Source: Streptomyces sp. ISL-100
GTDB lineage: Bacteria; Actinomycetota; Actinomycetes; Streptomycetales; Streptomycetaceae
Assembly: GCF_018614615.1 (NCBI RefSeq)
Contig: NZ_JAGGOK010000097.1
Span: forward strand, 1-38,372
DNA length: 38,372 nt
Direction: 5' to 3'
Below, piece after piece: positions 15,027 to 22,345 of the stretch. A model generated the notes under the pieces. It worked only from the letters and a program-made list of their open reading frames with translations, made no database searches and had not been told where the DNA came from. A program made the position numbers and the translations under genes. The stretch's first letter is position 1; the number at the start of each line of letters is the position of its first letter.

Positions 15027-15056
15027 ATCGTAGGGATGTCACGACCGGCATGTCAC
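15027..15056 (-). promoter_or_regulatory. Housekeeping promoter of the leader peptide/sulfurtransferase transcript
   Basis: On the minus strand, a -35 GTGACA (15051-15056; 5 of 6 match to TTGACA), an 18-bp spacer and a -10 TACGAT (15027-15032), 7 bases from the leader ATG. GTGACAT occurs twice, 14 bp apart (15050-15056 and 15036-15042), one copy at the -35 and one in the spacer, which could be a direct-repeat operator. Confidence 0.65.
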
Positions 15057-15143
15057 CGGCGTGTCGCATGTTGAGACGCGATCGTCCGGGATGTGGGATG
15101 CGGTGGTGGTGCAAGGCCTTCGTCCGGCGGTGGCGCGCCGTCT

Positions 15144-15173
15144 GCGTCCGCCCGCTGCCTGAGGGGCGGACGC
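15144..15173 (-). terminator. Terminator hairpin after the DUF2993 gene
   Basis: A perfect 10-bp stem, GCGTCCGCCC (15144-15153) with GGGCGGACGC (15164-15173), and a 10-base loop. It starts 10 bases beyond the stop of the minus-strand DUF2993 gene. Confidence 0.7.
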
Positions 15174-15183
15174 TGCCGTCTCA

Positions 15184-15882
15184 CTATCCGGCGAGGCCCA
15201 CATTCGTACCGGTGACGGAGATCTCGAGCCCGTCCTTCGTCGCCTCGGCCTTTTCGAGCTTCAGGCCGCCGGGCAGCCCGCTGATCTGCCGGTCGAAGTC
15301 GGTCTTCTCGCGGATCTTTTCCTCGATGCCGGGCAGCCCCTCGCCCGGAACCTCGTCCGCCCGCACCCTGAGCGTGTCGCCGTCGACGACGGTCACGCTG
15401 GACAGCACACTGCGGGTGATCTTGCGGCCGAGGAGCTCGACGGAGCCCGTGACCTTCACCTTGCCGTTGCCGCCGTAGGCGACGGGAAAGCCGCTCTCGG
15501 AGGCCTTGGACAGGTCCTCGTACGAGATGCGCGCCCTGCCGGTGGCGAGCTCCGCCGTCGCGTCCGAGAAGCCGCCGACACTGCCGCGCACCCGCACGTC
15601 GTGGAGTTCGGCGGTCATCTCACTGATCCGGACCCTGCGGCCCTCCGCGCTCGCCTCGGCGCCCTCGACGGTGACGTCGACCTGGTCGAGATGCTTGGCG
15701 GCGACCTGGGTCAGGAAGGGAAATCCCTTGATCGATACGTCGGTTCCGCCGTCCAGACCCTGTTGGCTCTGGACGCGCTTCGCGACCTCGGACTCGGCGA
15801 AGTTGACCGCGAGGCGGTCCACGACGACGAAGATGCCGCCGAGGATCACGGCGACGATCAGCAGTATTCGCAGCGCACGCAT
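15184..15882 (-). CDS. LmeA-family (DUF2993) envelope phospholipid-binding protein
   Basis: 232 residues with an N-terminal signal anchor (about 4-22) and a beta-rich extracytoplasmic domain typical of DUF2993, including 'GFPFLTQVAAKHLDQVDV' and the late 'SGLPGGLKLEKAEATKDG'. The mycobacterial member LmeA binds phosphatidylinositol and supports lipomannan elongation; here only envelope lipid binding is inferred. The ATG at 15882 is preceded by GGGGGA at about 10 bases. It has its own terminator downstream. Confidence 0.82.
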   Translation of the reverse strand: MRALRILLIVAVILGGIFVVVDRLAVNFAESEVAKRVQSQQGLDGGTDVSIKGFPFLTQVAAKHLDQVDVTVEGAEASAEGRRVRISEMTAELHDVRVRGSVGGFSDATAELATGRARISYEDLSKASESGFPVAYGGNGKVKVTGSVELLGRKITRSVLSSVTVVDGDTLRVRADEVPGEGLPGIEEKIREKTDFDRQISGLPGGLKLEKAEATKDGLEISVTGTNVGLAG

Positions 15883-15973
15883 TTCTTACGGATCCCCCAC
15901 ACTCGTCGGACTCGGGCCGCGATCGTCCAAGCCCCCTTGACGATCGTCGACTACTGCCAGGTAACCACAGGCG

Positions 15974-17200
15974 TCAGGAGATGACCCGGCCGATCAGGTA
16001 GACGGCGGGTGCGGCGGCGGTCAGCGGCAGGGCCACTCCGGCCGTCATGTGGACGAACCGCGAGGGGTAGTCGTAGCTGGCCACGCGCAGGCCGATCAGC
16101 GCGCAGACCCCGGCCGCGAGCCCGAGCAGCGCGCCGTCCGCGCCCACGTTCGTCATCCCGCCGGCCGCGATCCCGGCGCCCGCCGCGGCGAGCAGCGCGA
16201 CGATCACGGAGGCGACGCCGGGCAGCGGCAGCGCGCGGGCCAGTACGGCGACCGCGACGGCCACGCCGCCGACGGTCACGGCCTCGGAAGCCGCCGCGAG
16301 GTGACCTGCGGCCATTACGGCCAGAGCGGCCGAGGTGACGGTGGCCGTCAGGCCGTACATCCGCTCGTCGGCGGGGGCGCGGTTGCGCAGCTGGAGTACG
16401 AGCGTGAGCAGCACCCAGACGCCGAGCGTGCCGATGATCGCGGCGGGCGCGTGCTCGGCGTCGACGGCCAGCAGCGCGATGTCGGCGGTGACGCCGCCGA
16501 GGAAGGCGAGCGCGATGCCCTGCCTGGCGGGCCACATGCCGTTGAGCCGGAACCAGCCGGCGGCGGTGACGGCCTGGAGCAGCACGAGCGGCACCACGAG
16601 CGCGTACTGGCCGACGGCCGCGGCGCCGGCGAACAGCAGCGCGAGCACGGCGGTCAGGGCGGCGGGCTGCATGCCGGGCGCGATGACCGGCGACCGGCCC
16701 TCGGCGCGGGCGCGCTGGGCGTCGGTGATGCGGGCGTTGCCGCCGGTGGTGGGCGAGCTGTACGAGGCGGAGCCGGTGGCGGCGGGGTGGGGCGCGGGAG
16801 CCGCGGTGGCCGCGTGCGCGGGTTCGTACGCGGCCGCTGCGGGCGCGTACTCCTCCGGAGCGGGCCGGTACGCCTCCGGAGCGGGCTCGTACGCCGTCGG
16901 GGCGGCCGGGTACTGGGCGCCCGGGTACTGGGCCGCCGGGTACTGGGCGGACTGCCCGTGGGCCTCCGGCGGCAGCGGGTACGCGCCGTCCTGGGCCGAC
17001 GCGTACGCCGCGTCGGCCGCGGCGCCGGACGGGGCGGGATCCTGCGGCCGGTACGGCTGCTGCACAGGCTGGAACTGCGTGTCCCAGGTCTGCGCCTCCC
17101 AGGTCTGGGTGAAGGGCTCCTGCGGGGACGGCGACGCCTGCTGACCCTCATGAGGGTCGTGTCCGTCGTACGACGACGGGTAGGGCTGCTGGTTGCTCAT
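15974..17200 (-). CDS. Polytopic membrane protein with a Pro/Tyr-rich N-terminus
   Basis: 408 residues. The first 170 or so are low-complexity and rich in Q, Y, P and A, with repeats such as QYPAAQYPGAQYPAA and A-Y-x-P-A-P. The rest holds about eight hydrophobic helices and no charged catalytic motif. It starts 10 bases after the stop of the moaD-like gene; the AGGAGG that encodes the carrier's terminal Gly-Gly doubles as a ribosome-binding site, so the two are tightly linked. Function is unknown. Confidence 0.72.
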   Translation of the reverse strand: MSNQQPYPSSYDGHDPHEGQQASPSPQEPFTQTWEAQTWDTQFQPVQQPYRPQDPAPSGAAADAAYASAQDGAYPLPPEAHGQSAQYPAAQYPGAQYPAAPTAYEPAPEAYRPAPEEYAPAAAAYEPAHAATAAPAPHPAATGSASYSSPTTGGNARITDAQRARAEGRSPVIAPGMQPAALTAVLALLFAGAAAVGQYALVVPLVLLQAVTAAGWFRLNGMWPARQGIALAFLGGVTADIALLAVDAEHAPAAIIGTLGVWVLLTLVLQLRNRAPADERMYGLTATVTSAALAVMAAGHLAAASEAVTVGGVAVAVAVLARALPLPGVASVIVALLAAAGAGIAAGGMTNVGADGALLGLAAGVCALIGLRVASYDYPSRFVHMTAGVALPLTAAAPAVYLIGRVIS

Positions 17201-17210
17201 GGTGTGGGGG

Positions 17211-17465
17211 TCATCCTCCTGCGAACGGCGGGAGCACCTCGACCGTGCCGCCCTCGGCCAGCCGTACGGTCTCATGACCGCGGGTCCCGACGGGGTCGCC
17301 GTCGATGAGGAACGAGCACCGCTGGAGTACGCGCGTCAGCTCCCCGGGGTGCCGTTCGCGCACCGCGTCGAGCGCCTCGGCGAGCGTCCCGGCCGCGTAC
17401 GGCTCCTCTGCGGTGCCGGCGGCGGCCTTGGCCGCGGCCCAGAAGCGGATGGTGCCTACTGCCAT
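17211..17465 (-). CDS. MoaD/ThiS-like ubiquitin-fold sulfur carrier
   Basis: 84 residues with the beta-grasp pattern of MoaD/ThiS (start 'GTIRFWAAAKAAAG', end 'EGGTVEVLPPFAGG'). It finishes in the diagnostic Gly-Gly that is adenylated and converted to a thiocarboxylate. AAAGGAG lies 9 bases before the ATG. Possible roles are molybdopterin synthesis, amino-acid or metabolite thiolation, or a dedicated pathway; no MoaE or E1-like gene is in the window. It is the first gene of a pair with the polytopic membrane protein. Confidence 0.85.
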   Translation of the reverse strand: MAVGTIRFWAAAKAAAGTAEEPYAAGTLAEALDAVRERHPGELTRVLQRCSFLIDGDPVGTRGHETVRLAEGGTVEVLPPFAGG

Positions 17466-17499
17466 AGCGGCGGCTCCTTTCGTCGGGTTCCATGATGAG

Positions 17500-18369
17500 C
17501 TATGCCGCTGTCAGCCAGGCGCCGATGCGGGTGAGGAGTGTCTCCTCGGCCGCGTTCTCGGCGTGCCCCATGCCGGGCACGATCCACAGTTCGCTCCGGC
17601 TCGCCGCTGCGGCGAGTGCCCGCGGGTGGTCCAGCGGGAAGTACGGGTCGCGGTCGCCGTGCACGACCAGCAGCGGCGTCGGGCCCAGCCTGGCCGCCGC
17701 CTCGACCGGCGAGAGCGGCACCGGGTCCCAGTCCCGGGCGTGGATCCGGGTACGCAGCCCGAAGCGCCCGACGAGGCGCCCGGCGGGCCGGGTGATCACC
17801 CAGTGCAGCCGTCGCATCGGCGCCGTGCCCCGGTAGTACCAGCGGGCGGGGGCGCTGACCGCCACCACGGCGTCGGCGCGCGCGGACACGTGCCCCGCCG
17901 GGTGCGCTTCCGTGCGCCCCTCATGCGGGGAATCGGTTCCGTCCCGGTACAGCGCCGCGTGTCTGACGACCACCGAGCCGCCCATCGAGAAGCCGACGGT
18001 GACCACCCGCTCGTACCCCAGCGAGCGTGCCCAGCGGACCACCGCCGCCACGTCGAGGACCTCGCGGTCACCGACCGTGGAGCGGCCTCCTGAGCCGCCG
18101 TGTCCACGGAATGAGAACGTGATCACGGCTGCGTACTGCCTGAACACCCGCGCCGCCCGCCGCACCGCGGGGCGGTCCACCGAGCCCGTGAAACCGTGCG
18201 CGACGACGATCGCCAGAGAGTCGTTACCGCCGTCCCCGCCGCCTTGCGACGGCTCGTACAGCGCCTCGATCCGGACCCCGTCGTCCGCACGCAAAACCGT
18301 GCGCCGGGAGCCGTGCGTGATCGAGGGAACACGCGATCTGCGGACTTGACCCTCCGGTACGGGACTCAT
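17500..18369 (-). CDS. Alpha/beta hydrolase
   Basis: 289 residues with the alpha/beta-hydrolase order: an oxyanion region 'VAHGFTGS', a nucleophile elbow G-F-S-M-G-G, an acid in 'HGDRDPYFP', and a final histidine in 'GMGHAENA'. Probably a cytoplasmic esterase or peptidase-like enzyme; the substrate is unknown. I chose the ATG at 18369 because a minus-strand CAGAAT (18377-18382) is 7 bases upstream, as for leaderless genes; ATG 18390 is an alternative adding seven residues. The same reading frame stays open far into glnR on the other strand, but that part is antisense and not coding. Confidence 0.85.
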   Translation of the reverse strand: MSPVPEGQVRRSRVPSITHGSRRTVLRADDGVRIEALYEPSQGGGDGGNDSLAIVVAHGFTGSVDRPAVRRAARVFRQYAAVITFSFRGHGGSGGRSTVGDREVLDVAAVVRWARSLGYERVVTVGFSMGGSVVVRHAALYRDGTDSPHEGRTEAHPAGHVSARADAVVAVSAPARWYYRGTAPMRRLHWVITRPAGRLVGRFGLRTRIHARDWDPVPLSPVEAAARLGPTPLLVVHGDRDPYFPLDHPRALAAAASRSELWIVPGMGHAENAAEETLLTRIGAWLTAA

Positions 18370-18390
18370 GTGGGCTATTCTGCTGGGCAT

Positions 18391-18430
18391 AGGACCTGGG
18401 CAACGTTGCCCCCGGGTCCTTTTGTGTTTT
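18391..18430 (+). terminator. Orphan intrinsic-terminator-like hairpin upstream of glnR
   Basis: GGACC (18392-18396) pairs with GGTCC (18415-18419), and GGGCA pairs with TGCCC inside it around an ACGT loop; the run TTTTGTGTTTT (18420-18430) follows. This is the classical factor-independent form, rare in Streptomyces, pointing toward glnR. No plus-strand gene lies before it. A TATTCT hexamer (18376-18381) could start a roughly 40-base RNA that ends here, or the hairpin may attenuate a glnR leader. Confidence 0.6.
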
Positions 18431-18510
18431 CTGACCGTTGTTACGGACAGATGACGCGGTGAGGTCCCAGGGCGCGGGGCCGAACCGTACGAAAGCAGGT
18501 GCCGCATACG

Positions 18511-18532
18511 TCCTCGCAGGGACCGAGGAGGA
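18511..18532 (+). promoter_or_regulatory. Hairpin covering the ribosome-binding site of the glnR upstream mini-ORF
   Basis: TCCTCG (18511-18516) can pair with CGAGGA (18524-18529), hiding most of the AGGAGGA (18526-18532) that serves the mini-ORF starting at 18542. This is a possible translational switch; the stem is only 6 bp. Confidence 0.35.
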
Positions 18533-18541
18533 ACCGACGTA

Positions 18542-18595
18542 ATGGGCAAGCGAAACGTGCACGACCGGACGACCCGGGCAGGTGGCCGACGATGA
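18542..18595 (+). CDS. 17-residue mini-ORF translationally coupled to glnR
   Basis: ATG at 18542 preceded by AGGAGGA with 9-base spacing, far stronger than glnR's own site. It encodes MGKRNVHDRTTRAGGRR, a basic peptide, and its TGA overlaps the glnR ATG as ATGA (18592-18595). Terminating ribosomes could restart on glnR, so this may set the GlnR level. The peptide itself is not recognised. Confidence 0.55.
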   Translation: MGKRNVHDRTTRAGGRR

Positions 18596-19416
18596 GTTCT
18601 CTGCTGCTCCTGACCAATGCCCTTCAGCCGTCGACGGAGGTGCTTCCTGCCCTCGGCCTGCTGCTGCACAGTGTGCGGGTGGCCCCCGCCGAGGGCCCGG
18701 CCCTCGTCGACACCCCAGGTGCCGACGTCATCCTGATCGACGGCCGCCGTGACCTTCCGCAGGTCAGGTCGCTGTGCCAGCTGCTGCGGTCCACCGGACC
18801 CGGCTGTCCGCTGATACTCGTCGTCACGGAGGGCGGCCTCGCGGCCGTCACCGCCGACTGGGGCATCGACGACGTACTGCTCGACACGGCAGGTCCGGCC
18901 GAGGTCGAGGCGCGGCTGCGCCTCGCGACGGGCCGCCAGCAGATCACCTCGGACGACAGCCCGATGGAGATCCGCAGCGGCGACCTGTCGGTCGACGAGG
19001 CGACGTACAGCGCGAAGCTCAAGGGGCGGGTCCTGGACCTGACCTTCAAGGAGTTCGAGCTGCTGAAGTATCTGGCGCAGCACCCCGGCCGGGTCTTCAC
19101 GCGCGCCCAGCTCCTTCAGGAGGTGTGGGGCTACGACTACTTCGGCGGTACACGGACGGTCGATGTGCACGTACGGCGGCTGCGCGCGAAGCTCGGCCCG
19201 GAGCACGAGTCGCTCATCGGAACCGTACGCAATGTGGGCTACCGCTTCGTGACGCCGGAGAAGGTCGAGCGGGCGGCCGCGGCCGAGGAAGCCAGGGCCG
19301 CCAAAGCCGCGCAGAATGCGACGCCTGCGGCCGTCACCCATACGGCGGACAGGGACCCCGACGGCTCAGAGGCGGCCCGGCGGGAGGAAGAGGCAGTACG
19401 GCCTGCCCAGCGGTAG
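18592..19416 (+). CDS. glnR: GlnR, OmpR-family global nitrogen regulator
   Basis: A 274-residue regulator. The receiver-like domain (1-120) keeps D50 (in V-I-L-I-D-G-R) but lacks the paired acidic residues near the N-terminus that a phosphorylatable receiver needs, as known for GlnR, which dimerises without phosphorylation. The winged-helix DNA-binding domain (about 135-225) has 'LTFKEFELLKYLAQHPGRVF' and 'GTVRNVGYRF'. The last 45 residues are Ala/Glu-rich. GlnR activates glnA, amtB and other nitrogen genes. ATG 18592 overlaps the stop of the upstream mini-ORF. Confidence 0.93.
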   Translation: MSSLLLLTNALQPSTEVLPALGLLLHSVRVAPAEGPALVDTPGADVILIDGRRDLPQVRSLCQLLRSTGPGCPLILVVTEGGLAAVTADWGIDDVLLDTAGPAEVEARLRLATGRQQITSDDSPMEIRSGDLSVDEATYSAKLKGRVLDLTFKEFELLKYLAQHPGRVFTRAQLLQEVWGYDYFGGTRTVDVHVRRLRAKLGPEHESLIGTVRNVGYRFVTPEKVERAAAAEEARAAKAAQNATPAAVTHTADRDPDGSEAARREEEAVRPAQR

Positions 19417-19440
19417 GTCACCACGCGTAGACTGCCGCGC

Positions 19441-20469
19441 GTGGCCAAGGTGACGCGGGACGATGTGGCACGACTGGCGGGTACTTCGACCGCGGTCGTC
19501 AGTTACGTCATCAACAACGGACCCCGGCCGGTCGCCCCGGCCACGCGCGAGCGTGTCCTCGCCGCGATCAAGGAGCTCGGCTACCGGCCGGACCGGGTCG
19601 CGCAGGCCATGGCGTCCCGCCGCACCGACCTCATAGGCATGATCGTCCCCGATGCGCGGCAGCCCTTCTTCGCCGAGATGGCGCACGCGGTCGAACAGGC
19701 CGCCGCCGACCGCGGGAAGATGGTCCTCGTCGGCAATTCCGACTACCGCGACGAGCGCGAGGTCCACTATCTGCGGGCCTTCCTCGGTATGCGGGTCTCC
19801 GGCCTCATCCTGGTCAGCCAGGGCCCGAGCGAGTGGGCGGCCGCCGAGATCGAGGCCTGGGACGCCCGGGTGGTGCTGCTGCACGAGCGGCCGGAGACGA
19901 TCGACGACGTGGCGGTCGTCACGGACAACATCGGCGGCGCGCAGCTCGCGACCCGCCACCTCCTGGAGCACGGTCATCCGTACGTCGCCTGTCTGGGCGG
20001 CATGGAGTCGACGCCGATGGTGGGCGACCCGGTGGCCGACCACGTGGTGGGCTGGCGCCGGGCGATGCGGGAGTCGGGGCGCTCGACCGACGGCCGGCTC
20101 TTCCACGCTCCGTACAACAGGTACGACGCCTACAAGGTGGCCCTGGGGCTGCTCGCGGGACCGGACCGGCCGCCGGCGATCTTCTGCTCCACGGACGACC
20201 AGGCGATCGGCGTGCTGCGGGCCGCGCGTGAGCTGCGTATCGACGTACCGGGCGAGCTGGCGGTCGCGGCGTTCGACGACGTGAAGGAAGCGGCGCTCAC
20301 CGATCCGCCGCTGACGACGGTGTACTCCGACCGGCCGGCGATGGCGCGGGCGGCGGTGGACCTGGTGCTGGACGACTCGCTGCGGGTGGCGGGGTCGCGG
20401 CGCGAGCGGCTGAAGCAGTTCCCCTCGGCGCTGGTGGTACGCCGCTCCTGCGGCTGCCCGGCGACGTAA
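19441..20469 (+). CDS. LacI-family transcriptional regulator
   Basis: 342 residues: an N-terminal LacI helix-turn-helix (about 3-50; 'VTRDDVARLAGTSTAVVSYV', then the hinge 'YRPDRVAQAMASRR'), followed by a periplasmic-binding-protein-like effector domain. The effector sugar cannot be told and no sugar transporter or hydrolase is adjacent. The start is GTG 19441 with TAGACT (19428-19433) 7 bases before it, a leaderless pattern; the promoter lies in the 24-base gap after glnR. The C-terminus ends with an unusual S-C-G-C-P. Confidence 0.9.
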   Translation: MAKVTRDDVARLAGTSTAVVSYVINNGPRPVAPATRERVLAAIKELGYRPDRVAQAMASRRTDLIGMIVPDARQPFFAEMAHAVEQAAADRGKMVLVGNSDYRDEREVHYLRAFLGMRVSGLILVSQGPSEWAAAEIEAWDARVVLLHERPETIDDVAVVTDNIGGAQLATRHLLEHGHPYVACLGGMESTPMVGDPVADHVVGWRRAMRESGRSTDGRLFHAPYNRYDAYKVALGLLAGPDRPPAIFCSTDDQAIGVLRAARELRIDVPGELAVAAFDDVKEAALTDPPLTTVYSDRPAMARAAVDLVLDDSLRVAGSRRERLKQFPSALVVRRSCGCPAT

Positions 20470-20495
20470 CCCCTCTTTATTTGGGGCATACGCGC

Positions 20496-20539
20496 TTCTG
20501 TCGGGCTTCTCAGCGGCTCCTCAGACGGTTCTCACAATC
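20496..20539 (+). promoter_or_regulatory. Four contiguous 11-bp direct repeats upstream of the HtrA-like protease gene
   Basis: TTCTGTCGGGC, TTCTCAGCGGC, TCCTCAGACGG and TTCTCACAATC follow without gaps and share the core T-[TC]-C-T-C-A. An 11-bp period is the footprint spacing of OmpR/PhoB-type response regulators bound in tandem. The array ends 19 bases before the protease ATG and 1.1 kb upstream of an OmpR-family regulator gene, its likely ligand. Confidence 0.65.
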
Positions 20540-20558
20540 GCTGGCCAAGCTCTGAGGC

Positions 20559-21539
20559 ATGACCCAGTACCCCGAGCACGAGCAGCAGCCCTCCTCTTAC
20601 TCGTACGGTGCCGCATATCCGCCGCCACCCGCGTACGCACCTCCGGTGGCCGCACCCCCGCGGGCCCGGCGGCCGGTCGCCCTCCTCGCCGCGGTCGCCA
20701 TCGTCTCGGCCATGATCGGCGGCGGAACGGCGGCCTTCGCGGAGCGCCTCACCGGCACGGAGCCCGCCCCCGGCGGCAACGGCGTCAGCGGTACGAACGT
20801 CTCGCAGAGCAGCAAGGGCACCGTCTCCGGGGTCGCGCGGGCCGTGAGCCCCAGCATCGTGGAGATCAGCGCCACGTCCGCCTCCGGCGACTCCACCGGC
20901 TCGGGGGTGATCATCACCGCCGAAGGCGAGATCATCACGAACAACCACGTCGTGTCCGGCGCCGACTCCGTCAAGGTCAAGCTGAGTGACGGCAAGACGT
21001 ACACCGCCGATGTCGTCGGCACCGACCCCGGCAAGGACCTCGCGCTGATCAAAGTCCAGGGCGCGAGCGGCCTGAAGGCGGCGACGCTCGGGAGTTCCGA
21101 CAACGTCAAGGTCGGCGACCAGGTGGTGGCGATCGGCTCGCCGGAGGGCCTGACCGGGACCGTGACCAGCGGAATCGTCTCCGCGCTTGACCGGGACGTG
21201 ACCGTGTCGAAGGACGAGAACCCGGGCCAGGAGCAGCAGGGCCAGGGCGGGGACAGCGGGCAGTGGCCGTTCGAGTTCGGCGGGCAGCAGTTCAACGGCG
21301 ACACCGGCTCCTCGAAGACGACGTACAAGGCGATCCAGACCGACGCGTCGCTCAACCCCGGCAACTCGGGCGGCGCCCTCATCAACATGAACGGCGAGAT
21401 CATCGGCATCAACTCCGCGATGTACGCACCGAGCGGAGCCGACGGCTCCACGGCGGGCAGCGTCGGTCTCGGCTTCGCCATCCCCGTCGACACCGTCAAG
21501 GCCGACCTGGAGCAGCTCCGCGCCGGGGACACCGGCTGA
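20559..21539 (+). CDS. HtrA/DegP-like membrane-anchored serine protease lacking a PDZ domain
   Basis: 326 residues: a Pro/Tyr-rich cytoplasmic N-terminus (1-38), a membrane anchor (about 39-60), and a trypsin-like S1C domain with the triad H130 (in NNHVV), D160 (in DLALIKV) and S270 (in NPGNSGGAL). HtrA proteins usually carry a C-terminal PDZ domain after residue 320, but this chain stops there, so it is a short version. It degrades or signals misfolded proteins outside the membrane. The neighbouring MprA/MprB-like pair and the 11-bp array suggest envelope-stress control, as for mycobacterial PepD. Confidence 0.88.
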   Translation: MTQYPEHEQQPSSYSYGAAYPPPPAYAPPVAAPPRARRPVALLAAVAIVSAMIGGGTAAFAERLTGTEPAPGGNGVSGTNVSQSSKGTVSGVARAVSPSIVEISATSASGDSTGSGVIITAEGEIITNNHVVSGADSVKVKLSDGKTYTADVVGTDPGKDLALIKVQGASGLKAATLGSSDNVKVGDQVVAIGSPEGLTGTVTSGIVSALDRDVTVSKDENPGQEQQGQGGDSGQWPFEFGGQQFNGDTGSSKTTYKAIQTDASLNPGNSGGALINMNGEIIGINSAMYAPSGADGSTAGSVGLGFAIPVDTVKADLEQLRAGDTG

Positions 21540-21592
21540 CATCCGTACCGTGCGAGGCTGAAGGCGACGTACGCCACCCTGCGGCGACCGAG

Positions 21593-21616
21593 CCCGAGGA
21601 ATCCCGAGGAATCCCG
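21593..21616 (+). repeat. Tandem duplicated ribosome-binding site before the response regulator gene
   Basis: CCCGAGGAAT occurs twice in tandem (21593-21602, 21603-21612) and a third time begins as CCCGATGA containing the start codon. Two GAGGA sites result; the second is 6 bases from the ATG. Confidence 0.6.
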
Positions 21617-22345
21617 ATGAACGCCCCCGCCGAGCGCATCCTGATCGTCGACGACGAGCCCGCCGTGCGCGAAGCGCTTCAGCGCAGTCTCGCCTTCGAG
21701 GGGTACGGGACGGAGGTCGCCGTCGACGGCATCGACGCGCTCGCGAAGGCGGCGTCGTACGACCCGGACCTGATCATCCTCGACATCCAGATGCCCCGCA
21801 TGGACGGCCTGACGGCGGCCCGCCGCATCCGCTCGTCCGGCGACACCCTTCCCATCCTGATGCTCACCGCCCGCGACACGGTCGGCGACCGCGTGACCGG
21901 GCTCGACGCGGGCGCCGACGACTACTTGGTGAAGCCGTTCGAGCTGGACGAGCTGTTCGCCCGCATCAGGGCGCTGCTGCGACGCAGTTCGTACGCCGCA
22001 GGGGCAGCGGTCGGCGGGGAGGCACCCGGCGGGACCGGCCAGGTCCTGTCCTTCGCCGACCTGCGGATGGATCTGGCGACGCGCGAGGTGATGCGGGGCG
22101 GGCGGCCGGTGGAGCTGACCCGTACCGAGTTCACGCTGCTTGAGATGTTCCTCGCGCACCCGCGCCAGGTGCTGACGCGCGAGCAGATCCTCAAGGCGGT
22201 GTGGGGCTTCGACTTCGAGCCCAGCTCGAACTCCCTCGACGTGTACGTCATGTACCTGCGCCGCAAGACGGAGGCCGGCGGCGAGCCGCGCCTGGTGCAC
22301 ACGGTGCGGGGTGTCGGGTACGCGCTGCGGGGCGGTGAGGCGTGA
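21617..22345 (+). CDS. OmpR-family response regulator, MprA-like
   Basis: 242 residues. The receiver domain has acidic D12/D13, phospho-acceptor D56 (in L-I-I-L-D-I-Q-M-P) and the K of 'DDYLVKPFE'. The winged-helix effector domain (about 140-240) has 'LTRTEFTLLEMFLAHPRQVL' and 'VRGVGYALRGG'. It is followed by its kinase gene with a 4-base GTGA overlap, so the pair is stoichiometrically coupled. It resembles MprA of mycobacteria. Its DNA target may be the 11-bp array before the protease gene 77 bases upstream of this gene. Confidence 0.9.
   Translation: MNAPAERILIVDDEPAVREALQRSLAFEGYGTEVAVDGIDALAKAASYDPDLIILDIQMPRMDGLTAARRIRSSGDTLPILMLTARDTVGDRVTGLDAGADDYLVKPFELDELFARIRALLRRSSYAAGAAVGGEAPGGTGQVLSFADLRMDLATREVMRGGRPVELTRTEFTLLEMFLAHPRQVLTREQILKAVWGFDFEPSSNSLDVYVMYLRRKTEAGGEPRLVHTVRGVGYALRGGEA

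Noticed and set aside
18370..19341. Extension of the alpha/beta hydrolase frame by over 300 codons antisense to glnR
   Set aside because: The upstream part has no recognisable sequence, covers glnR exactly, and the hydrolase has a promoter and start at 18369.
20470..20486. CCCC-N9-GGGG after the LacI gene as a terminator
   Set aside because: A 4-bp stem with an AT-rich loop is too weak; the site lies just before the 11-bp repeat array.
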